Source: Artemisia argyi
Taxonomy: Eukaryota > Streptophyta > Magnoliopsida > Asterales > Asteraceae
DNA length: 64,000 nucleotides
Direction: 5' to 3'
Assembly (NCBI GenBank): GCA_030686995.1
Contig: CM060694.1
Coordinates: forward strand, 90,386,762-90,450,761
Under the pieces are notes generated by a model. It ran no database searches. It had not been told where the DNA came from and saw only the letters and a list, made by a program, of their open reading frames with translations. This document shows, piece by piece, positions 1 to 10,518 of this stretch (positions within the stretch are counted from its first letter, which is position 1; each line of letters opens with the position of its first letter). Position numbers and translations under genes: made by a program.

Positions 1-2
1 AC

Positions 3-1400
3 CACCCCTTTGACATCAATCTTATGCCAATTGAACTCGGAAGTTTTGATGTAGTTATTGGCATGGATTGGTTGTCTAAACATCAAGCTAACATTATTTG
101 TGGTGAAAGAGTTGTGCACATTCCATGTGACAATGAAACTTTGATCATTCGTGGTGATCAAAGTGGAACTCGAATAAACATCATCTCATGTATCAAAACC
201 ATGAAGTACATTGAGAAAGGATGTTATGCTTTCTTAGCCCACGTAACAGAAAAGAAAACCGATGAAAAACGTCTCAAAGATGTTCCTATTGCCCGTGAGT
301 TTCCTGAAGTCTTTCCAGAAGACTTACCCGGACTACCACCAAATCGTCAAATAGAGTTCAGAATTGATTTAGTACCAGGAGCGGCGCCAGTTGCCCGCGC
401 ACCATACCGGCTAGCACCTTCAGAGATGCAAGAGCTATCAAATCAATTACAAGAACTTTCGGACAAGGGATTTATTCGACCCAGTTCCTCACCTTGGGGA
501 GCTCTAGTTTTGTTCGTGAAAAAGAAAGATGGGTCATTACGAATGTGTATTGACTATCGTGAGCTAAACAAACTAACCATAAAGAACCGTTACCCACTAC
601 CAAGAATTGATGATTTATTCGATCAATTACAAGGTTCAACCTATTACTCAAAAATTGACCTACGTTCAGGTTACCATCAAGTTAGAGTTCGTGACGAAGA
701 CATTCCAAAAACAGCCTTTAGGACACGATATGGTCACCATGAATTCCAAGTGATGCCCTTTGGGTTAACTAATGCACCGGCAGTATTCATGGATCTCATG
801 AATCGAGTGTGTAAACTATATTTGGACAAATTCGTGATCGTATTCATAGACGACATTCTCATATATTCCAAAAACGAAGAGGAACACAAAGAACACCTGA
901 GAACAATTTTAGGACTACTCAAGGAAGAGAAATTGTATGCAAAGTTTTCCAAATGCGAATTTTGGATTCAATCCGTACAATTCCTTGGGCATGTGATTGA
1001 CAAGACCAGTTTACATGTCGATTCCGCTAAAATTGAAGCTATCAAAAATTGGCCAACACCTACCACACCTACAGAAATTCGTCAATTTCTGGGTCTTGCC
1101 GGGTATTATCGAAGGTTTATTGAAGGATTTTCTTCAATAGCAAAATCTTTGACCAAGCTAACTCAGAAAAACAAGAAATACGTGTGGGATGAAGACGAAG
1201 AAAATGCTTTCCAAACCCTTAAACAAAAACTTTGTAGTGCTCCTATCCTAGCATTGCCAGATGGGATCGAAGATTTTGTAGTCTATTGTGATGCATCGTA
1301 CCAAGGTTTAGGTGCCGTGTTGATGCAACGTGATAAGGTCATGGCTTATGCTTCTAGACAACTCAAGGTTCATGAAGAAAATTACACACTCATGACTTAG
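3..1400 (+). pseudogene. Ty3/gypsy pol, 5' piece: protease end, reverse transcriptase, start of RNase H
   Basis: The open frame enters from the left edge; an internal ATG at 24 is not a real start. It begins in the last part of the retropepsin (GMDWL near residue 13 counted from position 24). Reverse transcriptase follows, with the LFVKKKDGS region, the YRELN motif, and the catalytic box read as FIDD near residues 274-277. The RNase H domain starts near residue 420 (YCDAS). The frame stops at 1398-1400 inside RNase H. The expected continuation is present just downstream in another frame, so about one base has been lost near 1390-1400. The protein would act in reverse transcription in the cytoplasmic particle. 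Confidence 0.93.
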
Positions 1401-1411
1401 AGCTAGGAGCT

Positions 1412-3133
1412 GTGGTCTTTGCACTAAAAATCTGGAGACACTATCTATACGGTACTAGATGTACTGTGTACACCGATCATAAAAGTCTACAACACATTTT
1501 GAACCAAAAAGAACTAAACATGAGACAACGTCGTTGGTTGGAATTACTTAGTGATTATGACTGCGACATTCGTTACCACCCAGGAAAAGCAAACGTAGTA
1601 GCCGACGCCCTAAGCCGAAAGGAACGGGTTAAACCACTACGAGTCCGAGCCTTAGTTTTAACCATAAATTCAAACTTTCCTACTCAAATCCTTCACGCTC
1701 AAGCTGAGGCGGTGAAACAAGAAGATATCCAAAAGGAAAAGTTGGATGGCATGATACAAAAGAAATTCGAAACCCGTTCAGATGGAACTCTATGCTTCCA
1801 AGGTCGAAGTTGGTTACCACTTTATGGTGGCTTACGAGACTTGATCATGCATGAATCACACAAGTCTAAATACTCCATACATCCAGGATCTGATAAAATG
1901 TATCATGATCTTAAAATACTCTATTGGTGGCCGAACATGAAAGCCGACATTGCAACATATGTTAGCAAATGTCTTACCTGCTCCAAAGTAAAAGCCGAAC
2001 ATCAAAAACCATCCGGTCCATTGCAACAACCAGAGATTCCTATGTGGAAATGGGAAAGAATTACTATGGACTTCATTACCAAGCTCCCAAAGACATCAAG
2101 CGGTTATGACTCCATCTGGGTCATAGTTGATCGTCTCACAAAATCCGCACACTTTATACCAATCAAAGAGACTTACAAAATGGAACAACTAACCCGACTG
2201 TACGTCAAAGAAATAGTCTCAATACATGGTGCACCAATATCCATTATATCCGACAGAGATGGTAGATTTACTTTCAATTTCTGGCAGTCACTCCAAGACG
2301 CCTTTGGAACAAATCTAGACATGAGTACAGCGTACCATCCTCAGACCGATGGTCAGAGTGAACGAACCATTCAAACACTTGAAGACATGCTTCGAGCTTG
2401 TATAATAGATTTTGGAAAAGGATGGGATACTCATTTACCATTAGTCGAATTTTCCTACAACAACAGCTATCATACAAGTATTAAAGCAGCTCCATTTGAA
2501 GCACTTTACGGTCGAAAGTGTCGTTCACCTGCTTGTTGGGCTGAAGTGGGAGAAGTTCAACTCACTGGACCAGAACTCATACGAGAAACAACGGAAAAGA
2601 TTGTACAAATCAGAAGTCGACTACAAACCGCAAGAGATCGACAGAAAAGTTATGCCGACACACGACGCAGACCCCTAGAATTCCAAGTCGGAGATAGGGT
2701 TATGCTGAAGGTATCGCCTTGGAAAGGCTTGATACGATTCGGTAAACGAGGAAAACTAAACCCAAGATACATCGGACCATTCAAAATCCTAGCCAGGGTT
2801 GGCCCTGTGGCGTACAGACTTGAGCTTCCATCAGAACTCAGTAGTGTACACCCCACTTTCCATGTATCTAACCTAAAGAAATGCTTATCAGATGAATCAC
2901 TCGTGATTCCACTCGATGAAATTCAACTCAATGATGATCTTCAATTTGTTGAGGAACCCGTAGAAATCATGGACCGAGAGGTCAAACAACTCAAGCAAAG
3001 CCGTATTCCAATTGTCAAAGTTCGGTGGAACTCACGACGTGGTCCTGAATACACATGGGAACGAGAGGACCAGATACGTAAGAAATACCCACATCTTTTT
3101 ACCAACGAAGCTTCTACTCCTAACGCAAATTGA
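1412..3133 (+). pseudogene. Ty3/gypsy pol, 3' piece: RNase H end, integrase, chromodomain
   Basis: This frame resumes the RNase H domain (YTDHKSL) right after the frameshift near 1400. GTG at 1412 is merely the first codon of the frame, not a credible start. Next comes the integrase zinc-binding region, whose H-H-C-C residues are visible in [11 protein letters not shown] and CLTC. The DDE core follows, with aspartates in TMDFI and SDRDG and the glutamate in QSERTIQ. The last 60 or so residues hold a chromodomain-like segment (KVRWNSRRG then YTWERED), as in chromovirus integrases, where it is thought to steer integration to heterochromatin. It ends 34 bp before the LTR. Confidence 0.92.
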
Positions 3134-3156
3134 TCTCCGGGACGGAGCTCTCATAT

Positions 3157-3167
3157 GGGGTGGAGAC
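3157..3167 (+). other. Polypurine tract of the chromovirus
   Basis: A purine run (GGGGTGGAGA, then C) sits immediately before the LTR start TGTAACA, the place where plus-strand priming occurs in LTR retrotransposons. Confidence 0.75.
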
Positions 3168-6100
3168 TGTAACAATTCGCAATTTCAGGTTAATTACTAT
3201 TCCCGGAAAATTTACTATTCACTTTTACTATTCATGTTACTATTCATTTTTACTATTCATTTCTTTTTGAAATTTTCCCGAAAGTTGATTTTTATTTCAT
3301 ATTCTCGAGTGATAAATCATTTCCATGGCAAATTAAATATTTGACATTCGTCAGATCATTTTCGTGAAAGTTATTAAGGAATTACACGTTTTAGGGTAAA
3401 ACGTCAATAAGAAATTCTACGCACAACGAAATTTGACTCCGTCAGGTGACCCCACATCAGAAAAATGTTTAACACACTCATGATTTATTTGAGAATAAAT
3501 CATGACTGAGAAAAATCATGACCAAAATAAACTTCGGCCGTGAAAAACTGGAATTTTCAGTTTTAAGCGTTTTTACTCAGCCGTAACCTTAGCCTATACC
3601 TGCACCGCGTTTCTAAGATGATTTGAGCTTTCAACTTATTAAAATAAGTCAACATATTTTTCCCTCCTCCATTGACTAAAAATCATTCCTTGATTTTATA
3701 AGTCATTCCTTGATTTTTAGGCTTACGGTTTGATATCTAAAAGATATTTAATACCAACCGACACTAGACTGAGCCCAGTCTAGACATTATAAATCATTTT
3801 AAATCATTTATATCATATTAGAAAAGTAACATTTTACTTTTCTCAATTTTACGCAATATTCGTACATTTTACGTATTACGCGTTTTAGACCCGTGTTTCC
3901 AGTTTTAGCAGGGTTTTACCACCCAAATGGAACCTATCACCCATTTTATATTTTATTATGGAACATATGGACATGTTTATCAATACTTTCAAGTTTCATA
4001 ATTTTACGACACCCGGTTTTACGTTTTGAGGCCTAATCATTTACGGTTGGCATTTCCCGGAGTCAAAATTCATCTAAATATCTTAGGATAATATCAAGAC
4101 CAAGCACACCTCACCCCCTAGGCTTGTGAACCACCAATAGGGGGGGGGGAGTCACCCCATGGTGTGGCTTGATCTTGTGGAAATTGGCCTAGGATGGTTA
4201 CATGTGTATTTTGGCCAAAAATATCCTAGTAAACTAACCTCCTCAATGGACTATAAATACTCCCTCCCCCCTTGTTGTTTTGTCGTCCATACCACACCCC
4301 ACAACACTCTCTCCATAGCTTTATTTCTTCCAAATTATTGCAAGGTTCAAGAGCTAGTTCAAGTAGAAACCCTAGTTTGATCATAAGTTACCAAAACACT
4401 TCCATAACCCTAATATACTTGGTGATTTCTCTTGAGTTTAAATCCACCCAATTCACCTCAAATTTCATTACATCTCTTTCAAGAATACCAAGGGTAGAAA
4501 GGTTGCATGAAGTGAAAAAGGGTTGAAGCAAGTCTATCAAAGTCCATTTCCTTACTTGTTACTTCCTTTCTTTATTAGAAAGCCAAAAGTTGTAAGCCAA
4601 ACCCTAACATGCTTCTTGTTAATTTATCATGTTCATATCATTTACATGTTATTCTTGCTATATTATGTCTTGTATAAATGTCCATGATGTATAAAGATGA
4701 GTAAAAGATGTTGTTATAATGGATTGTTAAGATAAGTTACTAAAACAAGCAAACTAGTGAATTTCTTGGTAAGACCTGATCAAAATGGTAAAAATATGAT
4801 ATTGGATTATTACATATTGTAGTAGAGGACCTAACAAGGAAACCGTAGCAATTTGAACCACCTAAAAAGAGTATACGAGTCAAAAGTTATGGCGATTTGA
4901 AGTTACCAAAACTTTCCGGCAAAACTGCCTAATAAGCTTCTGTGACAGAACCTAAAACACGCAAAAAGAGGCCTTTCTGGTCCGATTCATGAAAAAGTTA
5001 AAACACGAAAGTTGTCCGGAATCACGTTTTCATTCAGGAATATAGAGGCTCGAGCCTTGAAAACGCTTTCTGAGTGAGATATTTCTCAGTTTCTTAACAG
5101 CTATTTACATATATATAAGTCACTATATTATGGTTATACTTTAAAAGGAACAAGAGTTATTATGACCTATAATCAAGACCACCACCATGGCTAGAGCCAA
5201 GGTTGTGTCTCATGACCTTGGAACAAGGACCAAAGGTCATGGCTAGGCCATGACGAAATGACCATACCAACTTACATAGGCGTAAACATGAAACAATGAA
5301 TTAGGCGATAACTTGAACAAGCAATTTGGATCTACTTCACTTAAAAGGGAACCATGAGATTTTACCAAGAGAAAATGGTCATTCAAGACTTATGAAACTA
5401 CCCCTAATAACAATCTTCATGTACTAATAAATTTCCTAAGTTTATTCAAATATCGGACATGTAACTTTTCGGATCAAAACTTTATATCTATATATTTTAT
5501 CAACTACTACAATAGTAGGGAGCCTCATGTGAGGAGTTCATTATGTAAGCCGTCGAGTTAAGTTGTGGATTTACGAATTAAAGTGTCCTGGCTCCTCGAA
5601 CGCTTACTAACATGACTTCTGAATTATGTCGGCCCGAACGGTAGTAAACAATATACAAAACATACATGTTCATAAATCTTTTCTTTCAAAGACTTACAAA
5701 TATACATCATACCACATCATGGACTAAATGCAAGATATTTATATAGGCACTTATTCATATTCTTCACTTCGATCCTAAGTCGCAACATTCTATTATAGGT
5801 TGCTCGTAGAAACCTACACGATCCAACCATCACCTTCATTACTTGCTATATTACTTAAGGTAAGTTCATAGCCCCACTTTACATTACTTCAATGTTTTAC
5901 AAACCCTTGGGGGGAATACATGCTACTTTTAAACCGAACACAATGCTTTGAAACTGTATGCTGCCTGATTGTTTTATTATTACTAAGTACCTACCTTGCC
6001 AATCCTAGGCCCCATCATGAACCATTTAATCACTAGTATTAGTGAGCGCGAGTATTGTGAATAGGCCTATTGGGATTGACGAATCCCATTTGTTTGAGCA

Positions 6101-6647
6101 GATTAGTTCAAACGAATGCACTATATTTGAAAACATTAAGTATGACGGCAAAGTACTTACCGGGGCAACATAACCGCCGATTGATATTGGTACCCGTTAA
6201 CGTATTGGTTGCATGAGCTTAGTATATAATAATAACTGTTTTGTTTTCTAACATGAGTATGAGTCTAATTAACTCTTACTACCAACATATTGTGTTCAAC
6301 CGTTAAACAAACTCTATGAATTTCACTCAACCTTTGTGTTGACCTCTTAAGCATGTATTTCAGGTCCATGATAATCAAGAATGGAGCGGAAGGGCACGTA
6401 CCGAAGGAAGAAGGCTATAAAATATTATGTCATTCGATAAAAACATCAAAGACTTTATATTGATGTATTTTGAAACATGGAACCTTTTGGGACCTTACTA
6501 TGTAAACTCTGATATATTTGAATAAATATGAATGACAACTCTTTTTAATACGATTCGTTTAGAGATCGTTTTCTATTATTATGACTGTTGTGCCGTCGAG
6601 TAACACCCAAGTTGAATTCCGCTGCATCATGAATTGGGGGTGTTACA
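3168..6647 (+). repeat. 3' LTR of the chromovirus
   Basis: It starts TGTAACA and ends TGTTACA, a 7 bp inverted terminus, and lies directly after the purine-rich tract GGGGTGGAGA at 3157-3166. At about 3.48 kb it is long, but chromovirus LTRs of several kb are known. It contains a TATA box at 4252. No open frame in it has coding character. With only one LTR in the window its age cannot be judged. Confidence 0.85.
4252..4259 (+). promoter_or_regulatory. TATA box of the chromovirus LTR
   Basis: TATAAATA about 1.08 kb into the LTR, followed by a pyrimidine-rich stretch and a CA-rich segment typical of a plant transcription start. The start would be roughly 25-35 bases downstream, placing the R region from about 4285. 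Confidence 0.55.
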
Positions 6648-6649
6648 TT

Positions 6650-6769
6650 AATGAGGAGGAAAATTAAGAGAATGATGATCCGGTCTTAGAAAAGCTATAT
6701 GCCTTGGAAAACAGGATTAAAAATCTTGAAAACATCTTTCAACGACTAAAGGAAATCAAATCAAAGTAA
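6650..6769 (+). pseudogene. Coding-like fragment with coiled-coil character
   Basis: Immediately after the LTR there is a run of 33 sense codons ending in TAA at 6767-6769, with one in-frame TAA at 6665. The translated stretch (ending RLKEIKSK) is rich in Leu, Glu and Lys with roughly heptad spacing. It has no start codon, so it may be the end of an exon interrupted by the chromovirus. I do not recognise the family. The A/T-rich DNA after it to 7146 shows nothing I can support. Confidence 0.3.
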
Positions 6770-7146
6770 GGTTGTGGTCACTGAGGAAGGAAATGATGAA
6801 ATATCGATAAAAAAAGAGGTTGTGTTATGGTTTATTTATGTTTTATTTTTATTTTTTATATTGTATTTTTCTCCTTTTGATCATCTGTATCAAATGGTTG
6901 ACATGGATCATATGAATCAAACTTTGTTCTTATTTTGGTTTTGCTTTTTATCTTGTACTTTGGTTGAAATGAAAAAAAGTGTGTATAAAACTATTTTTAC
7001 ACAAAAGTACTTGCAAAAGTACTTACATTGGGAATGGTCAAATTTAAAAAAAGTTAAAAGTTTAAAAAGTCGCTCTAAAATTTATTTAATACTCACATAT
7101 TTCTCACAAATACTAACAATTTATTTAATAACTATCATAATATTTA

Positions 7147-7372
7147 GGGTGCGTTTGGTATGCTCCCGTGAATCAAAATGGCTATGAGTTTGATAGTAGT
7201 GGTGGGCCCCTCGCCTATGATAGAGTCATTCCTCCTCTCTTGGACTTCTATGAAGTATGGATAATATCTATGTTTCATTCCTATATAATGAGGGCCCCTC
7301 ATGTTAACCAAATACTTAAAATCATTACCACTATGATTCCCTCATTCCCATAGGAGGATACCAAACGCACCC
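7147..7372. mobile_element. Tourist-like (PIF/Harbinger) MITE
   Basis: A 226 bp element with perfect 14 bp terminal inverted repeats (GGGTGCGTTTGGTA and its complement), flanked on both sides by the trinucleotide TTA (7144-7146 and 7373-7375). A 3 bp TTA target duplication with a GGG...TTTGGT end is the signature of PIF/Harbinger-derived MITEs. It carries no gene. Confidence 0.85.
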
Positions 7373-7420
7373 TTAGATGATAGGACATGAAATACATAGT
7401 ACTGAAAATTAAACAACAAA

Positions 7421-7848
7421 TTAATAAAAGGAATCATCAGAGACCCAACCTTCCTCCTCACTTGATGTCTCTGCTTGATCAGGGACAAGCCCCGTTTCCC
7501 ATCGGTATTCGAATTCTTGTTGTTCCCGCTCCTTACGAGCAGCTTTCTCACGTGCTTTGGCTAGTTCAACTCCATGAATACTTCCATATCTTGTTCAAGT
7601 AGTCGGAGTTGTTCGTCACTTAACCCTAACGGATTGGGTTCGTATTCCAAAGGTGGATTATTTTCTGGCTTATTCTCAAGTGGGAGCATGGGTAAGAGAA
7701 CTTCCGGTTGAATGTTTGCCGGTTCATTTTTGTTTAGCGGTTCATTTTCATTTGGAAATACCGGGAAGAGATATTCCGGTGAAGCGTCATAAACATGTTC
7801 ATTTTGTGGTGGACTAGGAAATTGTTGAGAGAAATCTTTGTTTGACAT
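7421..7848 (-). pseudogene. Unknown acidic protein, frameshifted
   Basis: The ATG at 7848 opens a 95-residue frame rich in Pro, Asn and Glu that ends prematurely at 7561. Just before that stop the next frame continues sensibly: a charged helix (ELAKAREKAARKEREQQ) and then an acidic tail (SSEEEGWVSDD) ending at 7421-7423. One inserted or lost base near 7570-7580 explains the break; the intact product would be about 142 residues. A TATA box lies about 80 bp upstream of the ATG. I do not recognise the family. The charged and low-complexity composition suggests a nuclear or scaffold-like protein, but no function can be assigned. The neighbours are other minus-strand transposon-associated genes. 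Confidence 0.5.
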
Positions 7849-7928
7849 TTTTGAAAATCCGTGTGTGAGTTGAGTATATGAGTTGTGTATGTGTTGAGTT
7901 TATGAGATGAGTGTATGACTTGAATGGG

Positions 7929-7936
7929 TATTTATA
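7929..7936 (-). promoter_or_regulatory. TATA box upstream of the 7421-7848 gene
   Basis: On the minus strand the sequence reads CCTATAAATACCC. It lies about 80 bp before the ATG at 7848, a normal spacing for a plant promoter with a short leader. Confidence 0.5.
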
Positions 7937-8281
7937 GGCTAGTTTTAAAAATTTAAATTTGAATCCAACAATAAATCCCGCTCACATATTTGAATTTGAA
8001 TTTTGAATAAATCCCGATCGCGTAACACACTCAATGCTCTTAGACACCCCGGTATTCATACAGGTTTTATGAACAACATATTAGCCTTAGATGTGAAAAT
8101 TTTATTATGTCAAGAAAGTCAGGCACAAAAAACAATTGCAACATGCCATTACATGAAGAATTCAACGTATTATACACAAATGGTTAAACTTCAATTTATT
8201 CAAGTTAAAAGATATAGGCATGACTGCAACAATACATGAATTCATCATACCAATTAGCAAATATGATACGTACTTAAACAA
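7937..8281. other. Gap: AT-rich intergenic DNA
   Basis: About 345 bp with no supported gene. The plus-strand frame at 8003-8239 has no domain or codon character that I can support. Confidence 0.5.
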
Positions 8282-8635
8282 CTAATTGTTTTCATTCATT
8301 CTAATCGCGTTAGATTCCTCCTCACGAAAACCTGCATTAGATTGAGTCAATAAATCGGACAACAATTCAAGCATGTTTTGATGCCTGCTTTGAGTTCTCC
8401 TTAAAGCATCGAGACAATCCATAGCAACTCCACGATTGCCTAATGCTTCGATGTCTACCATCATAATCCGATTTTTGTTCATTACTCGCCTCAGATGCTG
8501 GCAGCACACAAATAACAGGTTTCCAAATGAAGAGTCTTCAACAGCCTGCTGCACAAACCACAAGCGCATTCTGTCATGCAAATTAGAAGTACCTACAAGA
8601 TTAGTTAGTTGATCAAGAATCTGGAACTGAGCCAT
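8282..8635 (-). CDS. Hypothetical helical protein, 117 aa
   Basis: A complete frame from ATG at 8635 to TAG at 8282. The product is predicted helical: leucine and methionine are spaced in the N-terminal half (FQILDQLTNLVG), there is a central CCQHLRRVM segment, and an ISR-like run (DALRRTQSRHQNMLELLSDLL) near residues 77-98. It has no signal peptide, membrane segment or known catalytic motif. I do not recognise the family. It lies in the same orientation as the GRF and PB1-like genes downstream and may belong to the same transposon-associated set. It could also be an exon of a larger gene. Confidence 0.45.
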   Translation of the reverse strand: MAQFQILDQLTNLVGTSNLHDRMRLWFVQQAVEDSSFGNLLFVCCQHLRRVMNKNRIMMVDIEALGNRGVAMDCLDALRRTQSRHQNMLELLSDLLTQSNAGFREEESNAIRMNENN

Positions 8636-9529
8636 TGTAAAAGGGGTAAAGTGTTTGAATCAGTTTACAACCACTTATCATTTACCAAATAAGGGGTGAT
8701 TAAATAGGCACAAAACTATAAAACAGATCATAAGCAGTTGTGAGCACTTATAGAATAACTAATCATAAACAGTTGTGTGATAACTACGAATTTTAAAGGA
8801 TAAGTCACATTACTAAATCATATTAAGAAATCAGTTACAGACTCTTTTTTAAAATTATTACAGTATTATTAATATAGTAAAACGACCCAAGTTACACATA
8901 TAAAAGGATTATTCAACTAAAAGTAGTAACTACCAAGTAAGTGGGATTGCATACACTTAATTACATGTAAAGTACTAGTAACTACCAAGTTACACATACA
9001 AAAAGGATTATTCGACCAAATCAACGAGGGGCATACCTTATAATAGATTTTGGGGCAAAGCACTGAATTTTTCATTTGCATCCCTTGCTTCATGTTCAAT
9101 GTTCCGGTAGGATCGGCTATCCCAATTTTAGAAGAAGGTTTCGTTGAAAGCCTCCTATTAACAGAGACAAGCGACCCTACAGGAACGTTAGAACATAAAA
9201 TTACAAAAAGATGATCTATCATGATGTCAAAAGAGGGTACATAGTTTGTTTGGTAAAAGTTGCTTAAATGATGGGGATTTTAAGTCGCACAAATTAAGCC
9301 TCTCAAATACAATCGCTCAATAGTTAAAGTTGCTCAAAATATCCTTACACCATATCATACCACAACTTACACCTAACCAAAAGAACCTTACTTCTAAACC
9401 AAAAACAAGCTTACACCTAACCTATCATAACTAGATTCACAAACATAAAGAAACTTAAATAAACCTAAAGACCAGCATGCTAACAATAAACACAATCAAG
9501 ATCCGATTGTAGAAGGTAGATCGAGACAG
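8636..9529. other. Gap: AT-rich DNA with first GTCGC-motif cluster
   Basis: No supported gene. From about 9250 the DNA contains motifs such as AAGTCGCAC and GTTGCTCAAA that recur at 9900-10026 and 15960-16490 and look like subterminal transposon repeats. The minus-strand frame at 8917-9222 has no recognisable feature. Confidence 0.45.
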
Positions 9530-9757
9530 TTAATTGTTCACTTGAACAAGATCTTGTTGAGCATTAACAACATTCAAATGCATCTCATACATCATTGCTT
9601 GATACCAACGATTTGGTAATGGAGTATCAACCCATTGAAAAAAGTTGCAATTTGTTGTTGGATAATTGGGGCAACCAACAAACCTTCTTGCGGGGTTATG
9701 CTGTGACCAAGATGTTCGCAACCTTGGAACTTCACCACAGCCACATAACACATTCAT
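9530..9757 (-). CDS. GRF-type zinc-finger protein, 75 aa
   Basis: ATG at 9757, stop at 9530. The N-terminal 44 residues form a GRF-type zinc finger: Cys5 and Cys7 (CGCG), the RTSW motif at 14-17, NPARRF at 21-26 (the family usually has G-R-R-F), Cys29 (GCP), Cys37 and the aromatic FFQWVD. GRF fingers bind nucleic acid, often single-stranded DNA, in topoisomerases and nucleases. In plants, short proteins with a lone GRF finger are common and often lie in transposon-rich DNA. The rest is a short helical tail. It lies among the GTCGC-type repeats, so it may be cargo of, or part of, a transposon. The frame is complete. Confidence 0.75.
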   Translation of the reverse strand: MNVLCGCGEVPRLRTSWSQHNPARRFVGCPNYPTTNCNFFQWVDTPLPNRWYQAMMYEMHLNVVNAQQDLVQVNN

Positions 9758-9899
9758 GGTGGAAAAGATGGTTTCTAAAACCCCAAAATTGATTTTGGGA
9801 TTAATGTGGAAGAATGTGATGCAAAATTACTAAAAGGGGTGGGTTAATTATATAAAAATGATAGTGGAAAACCAACGTGGACAAACACTTGTAAATGTA

Positions 9900-10026
9900 C
9901 TGAAAAAGTCGCTTAAATAAAATTACGTCGATCAAATCTTTTAAAATGATAACTTTTTTGTAAAAGTTCTGAAAAAGTTTAGGTGTAAAGTACAAAAAAG
10001 GTGAAATGTTGGTAAGTCGCTCAAAG
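9900..10026 (+). repeat. GTCGCT-type direct repeat, left copy
   Basis: The block contains AAGTCGCTTAAATA, TTACGT, GATCAAAT and, at its right end, GTAAAGTACAAAAAAGGTGAAATG followed by AAGTCGCTC. The same order of motifs recurs at 16008-16195 in the same orientation, so the two blocks flank the PB1-like and Ulp1 genes as direct repeats of about 130-190 bp. Confidence 0.6.
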
Positions 10027-10518
10027 CTAAGTGTAGCAAATTTATACGTATAGTGAGCAATTTAACAAACCCGTTTACATTAGTAACCTATTTTGGGGGA
10101 TGGTTTCTGTATTAATTACGTACATCATCGTTTGAAAGAAATTTGTAAATGAAATATTAATGAAAGAAATAACATCAACATTTTCAGTTACCAAGTATGG
10201 CAAATAAAGGTTCAAGTCCATTACACCTGATGATACATTCATTGTTAAAGTTGTGCCACTTGTCAATTTGTATTTTAAGTTTATCAAGTTCATACATAAT
10301 TAAACATAACCAAAATACGTAACCTTTTAACAAAATATATATATAGTATTGCAAGGCGTTTTGTTACAACATTGAAAATTTAAACGAAAGCATTGCAAAC
10401 TACAACAAGTCAAATTACTTAAAAAGTTCAACGTAGATTAAGCTACTACAACAACACTTAGACAACAACTACTTAGAAAGTGCACATAAACAAGCAGAAG
10501 TTACTGAATATTAGAGCA
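10027..10518. other. Gap between repeat and PB1-like gene
   Basis: About 490 bp of AT-rich DNA, possibly 3' flanking sequence of the PB1-like gene, with TATATATA at 10337-10345. No supported gene. Confidence 0.4.

Larger units (their letters stand above)
1..6647 (+). mobile_element. Ty3/gypsy chromovirus (Tekay-like), 3' part
   Basis: The window opens inside the protease of a Ty3/gypsy element and continues through RT, RNase H, integrase and a C-terminal chromodomain, then a polypurine tract and a long 3' LTR. The domain order (integrase after RNase H) defines Ty3/gypsy. The chromodomain and the terminus that begins TGTAACA and ends TGTTACA point to the chromovirus group, Tekay/Del-like by my reading. 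Gag, the 5' LTR and the upstream target site lie outside the window. The five bases after the element are TTAAT, the likely downstream copy of the target duplication. A frameshift splits pol, so this copy is not autonomous as it stands. Confidence 0.93.

Noticed and set aside
734..952. Minus-strand frame in chromovirus pol
   Set aside because: Shadow of the RT coding frame. Similar antisense frames at 2274-2477, 2650-2856 and 32254-32937 were dropped for the same reason.
6774..7187. 137-codon frame
   Set aside because: Its composition (Phe, Leu, Ile runs) is that of AT-rich noncoding DNA, it enters the MITE, and it has no family resemblance.
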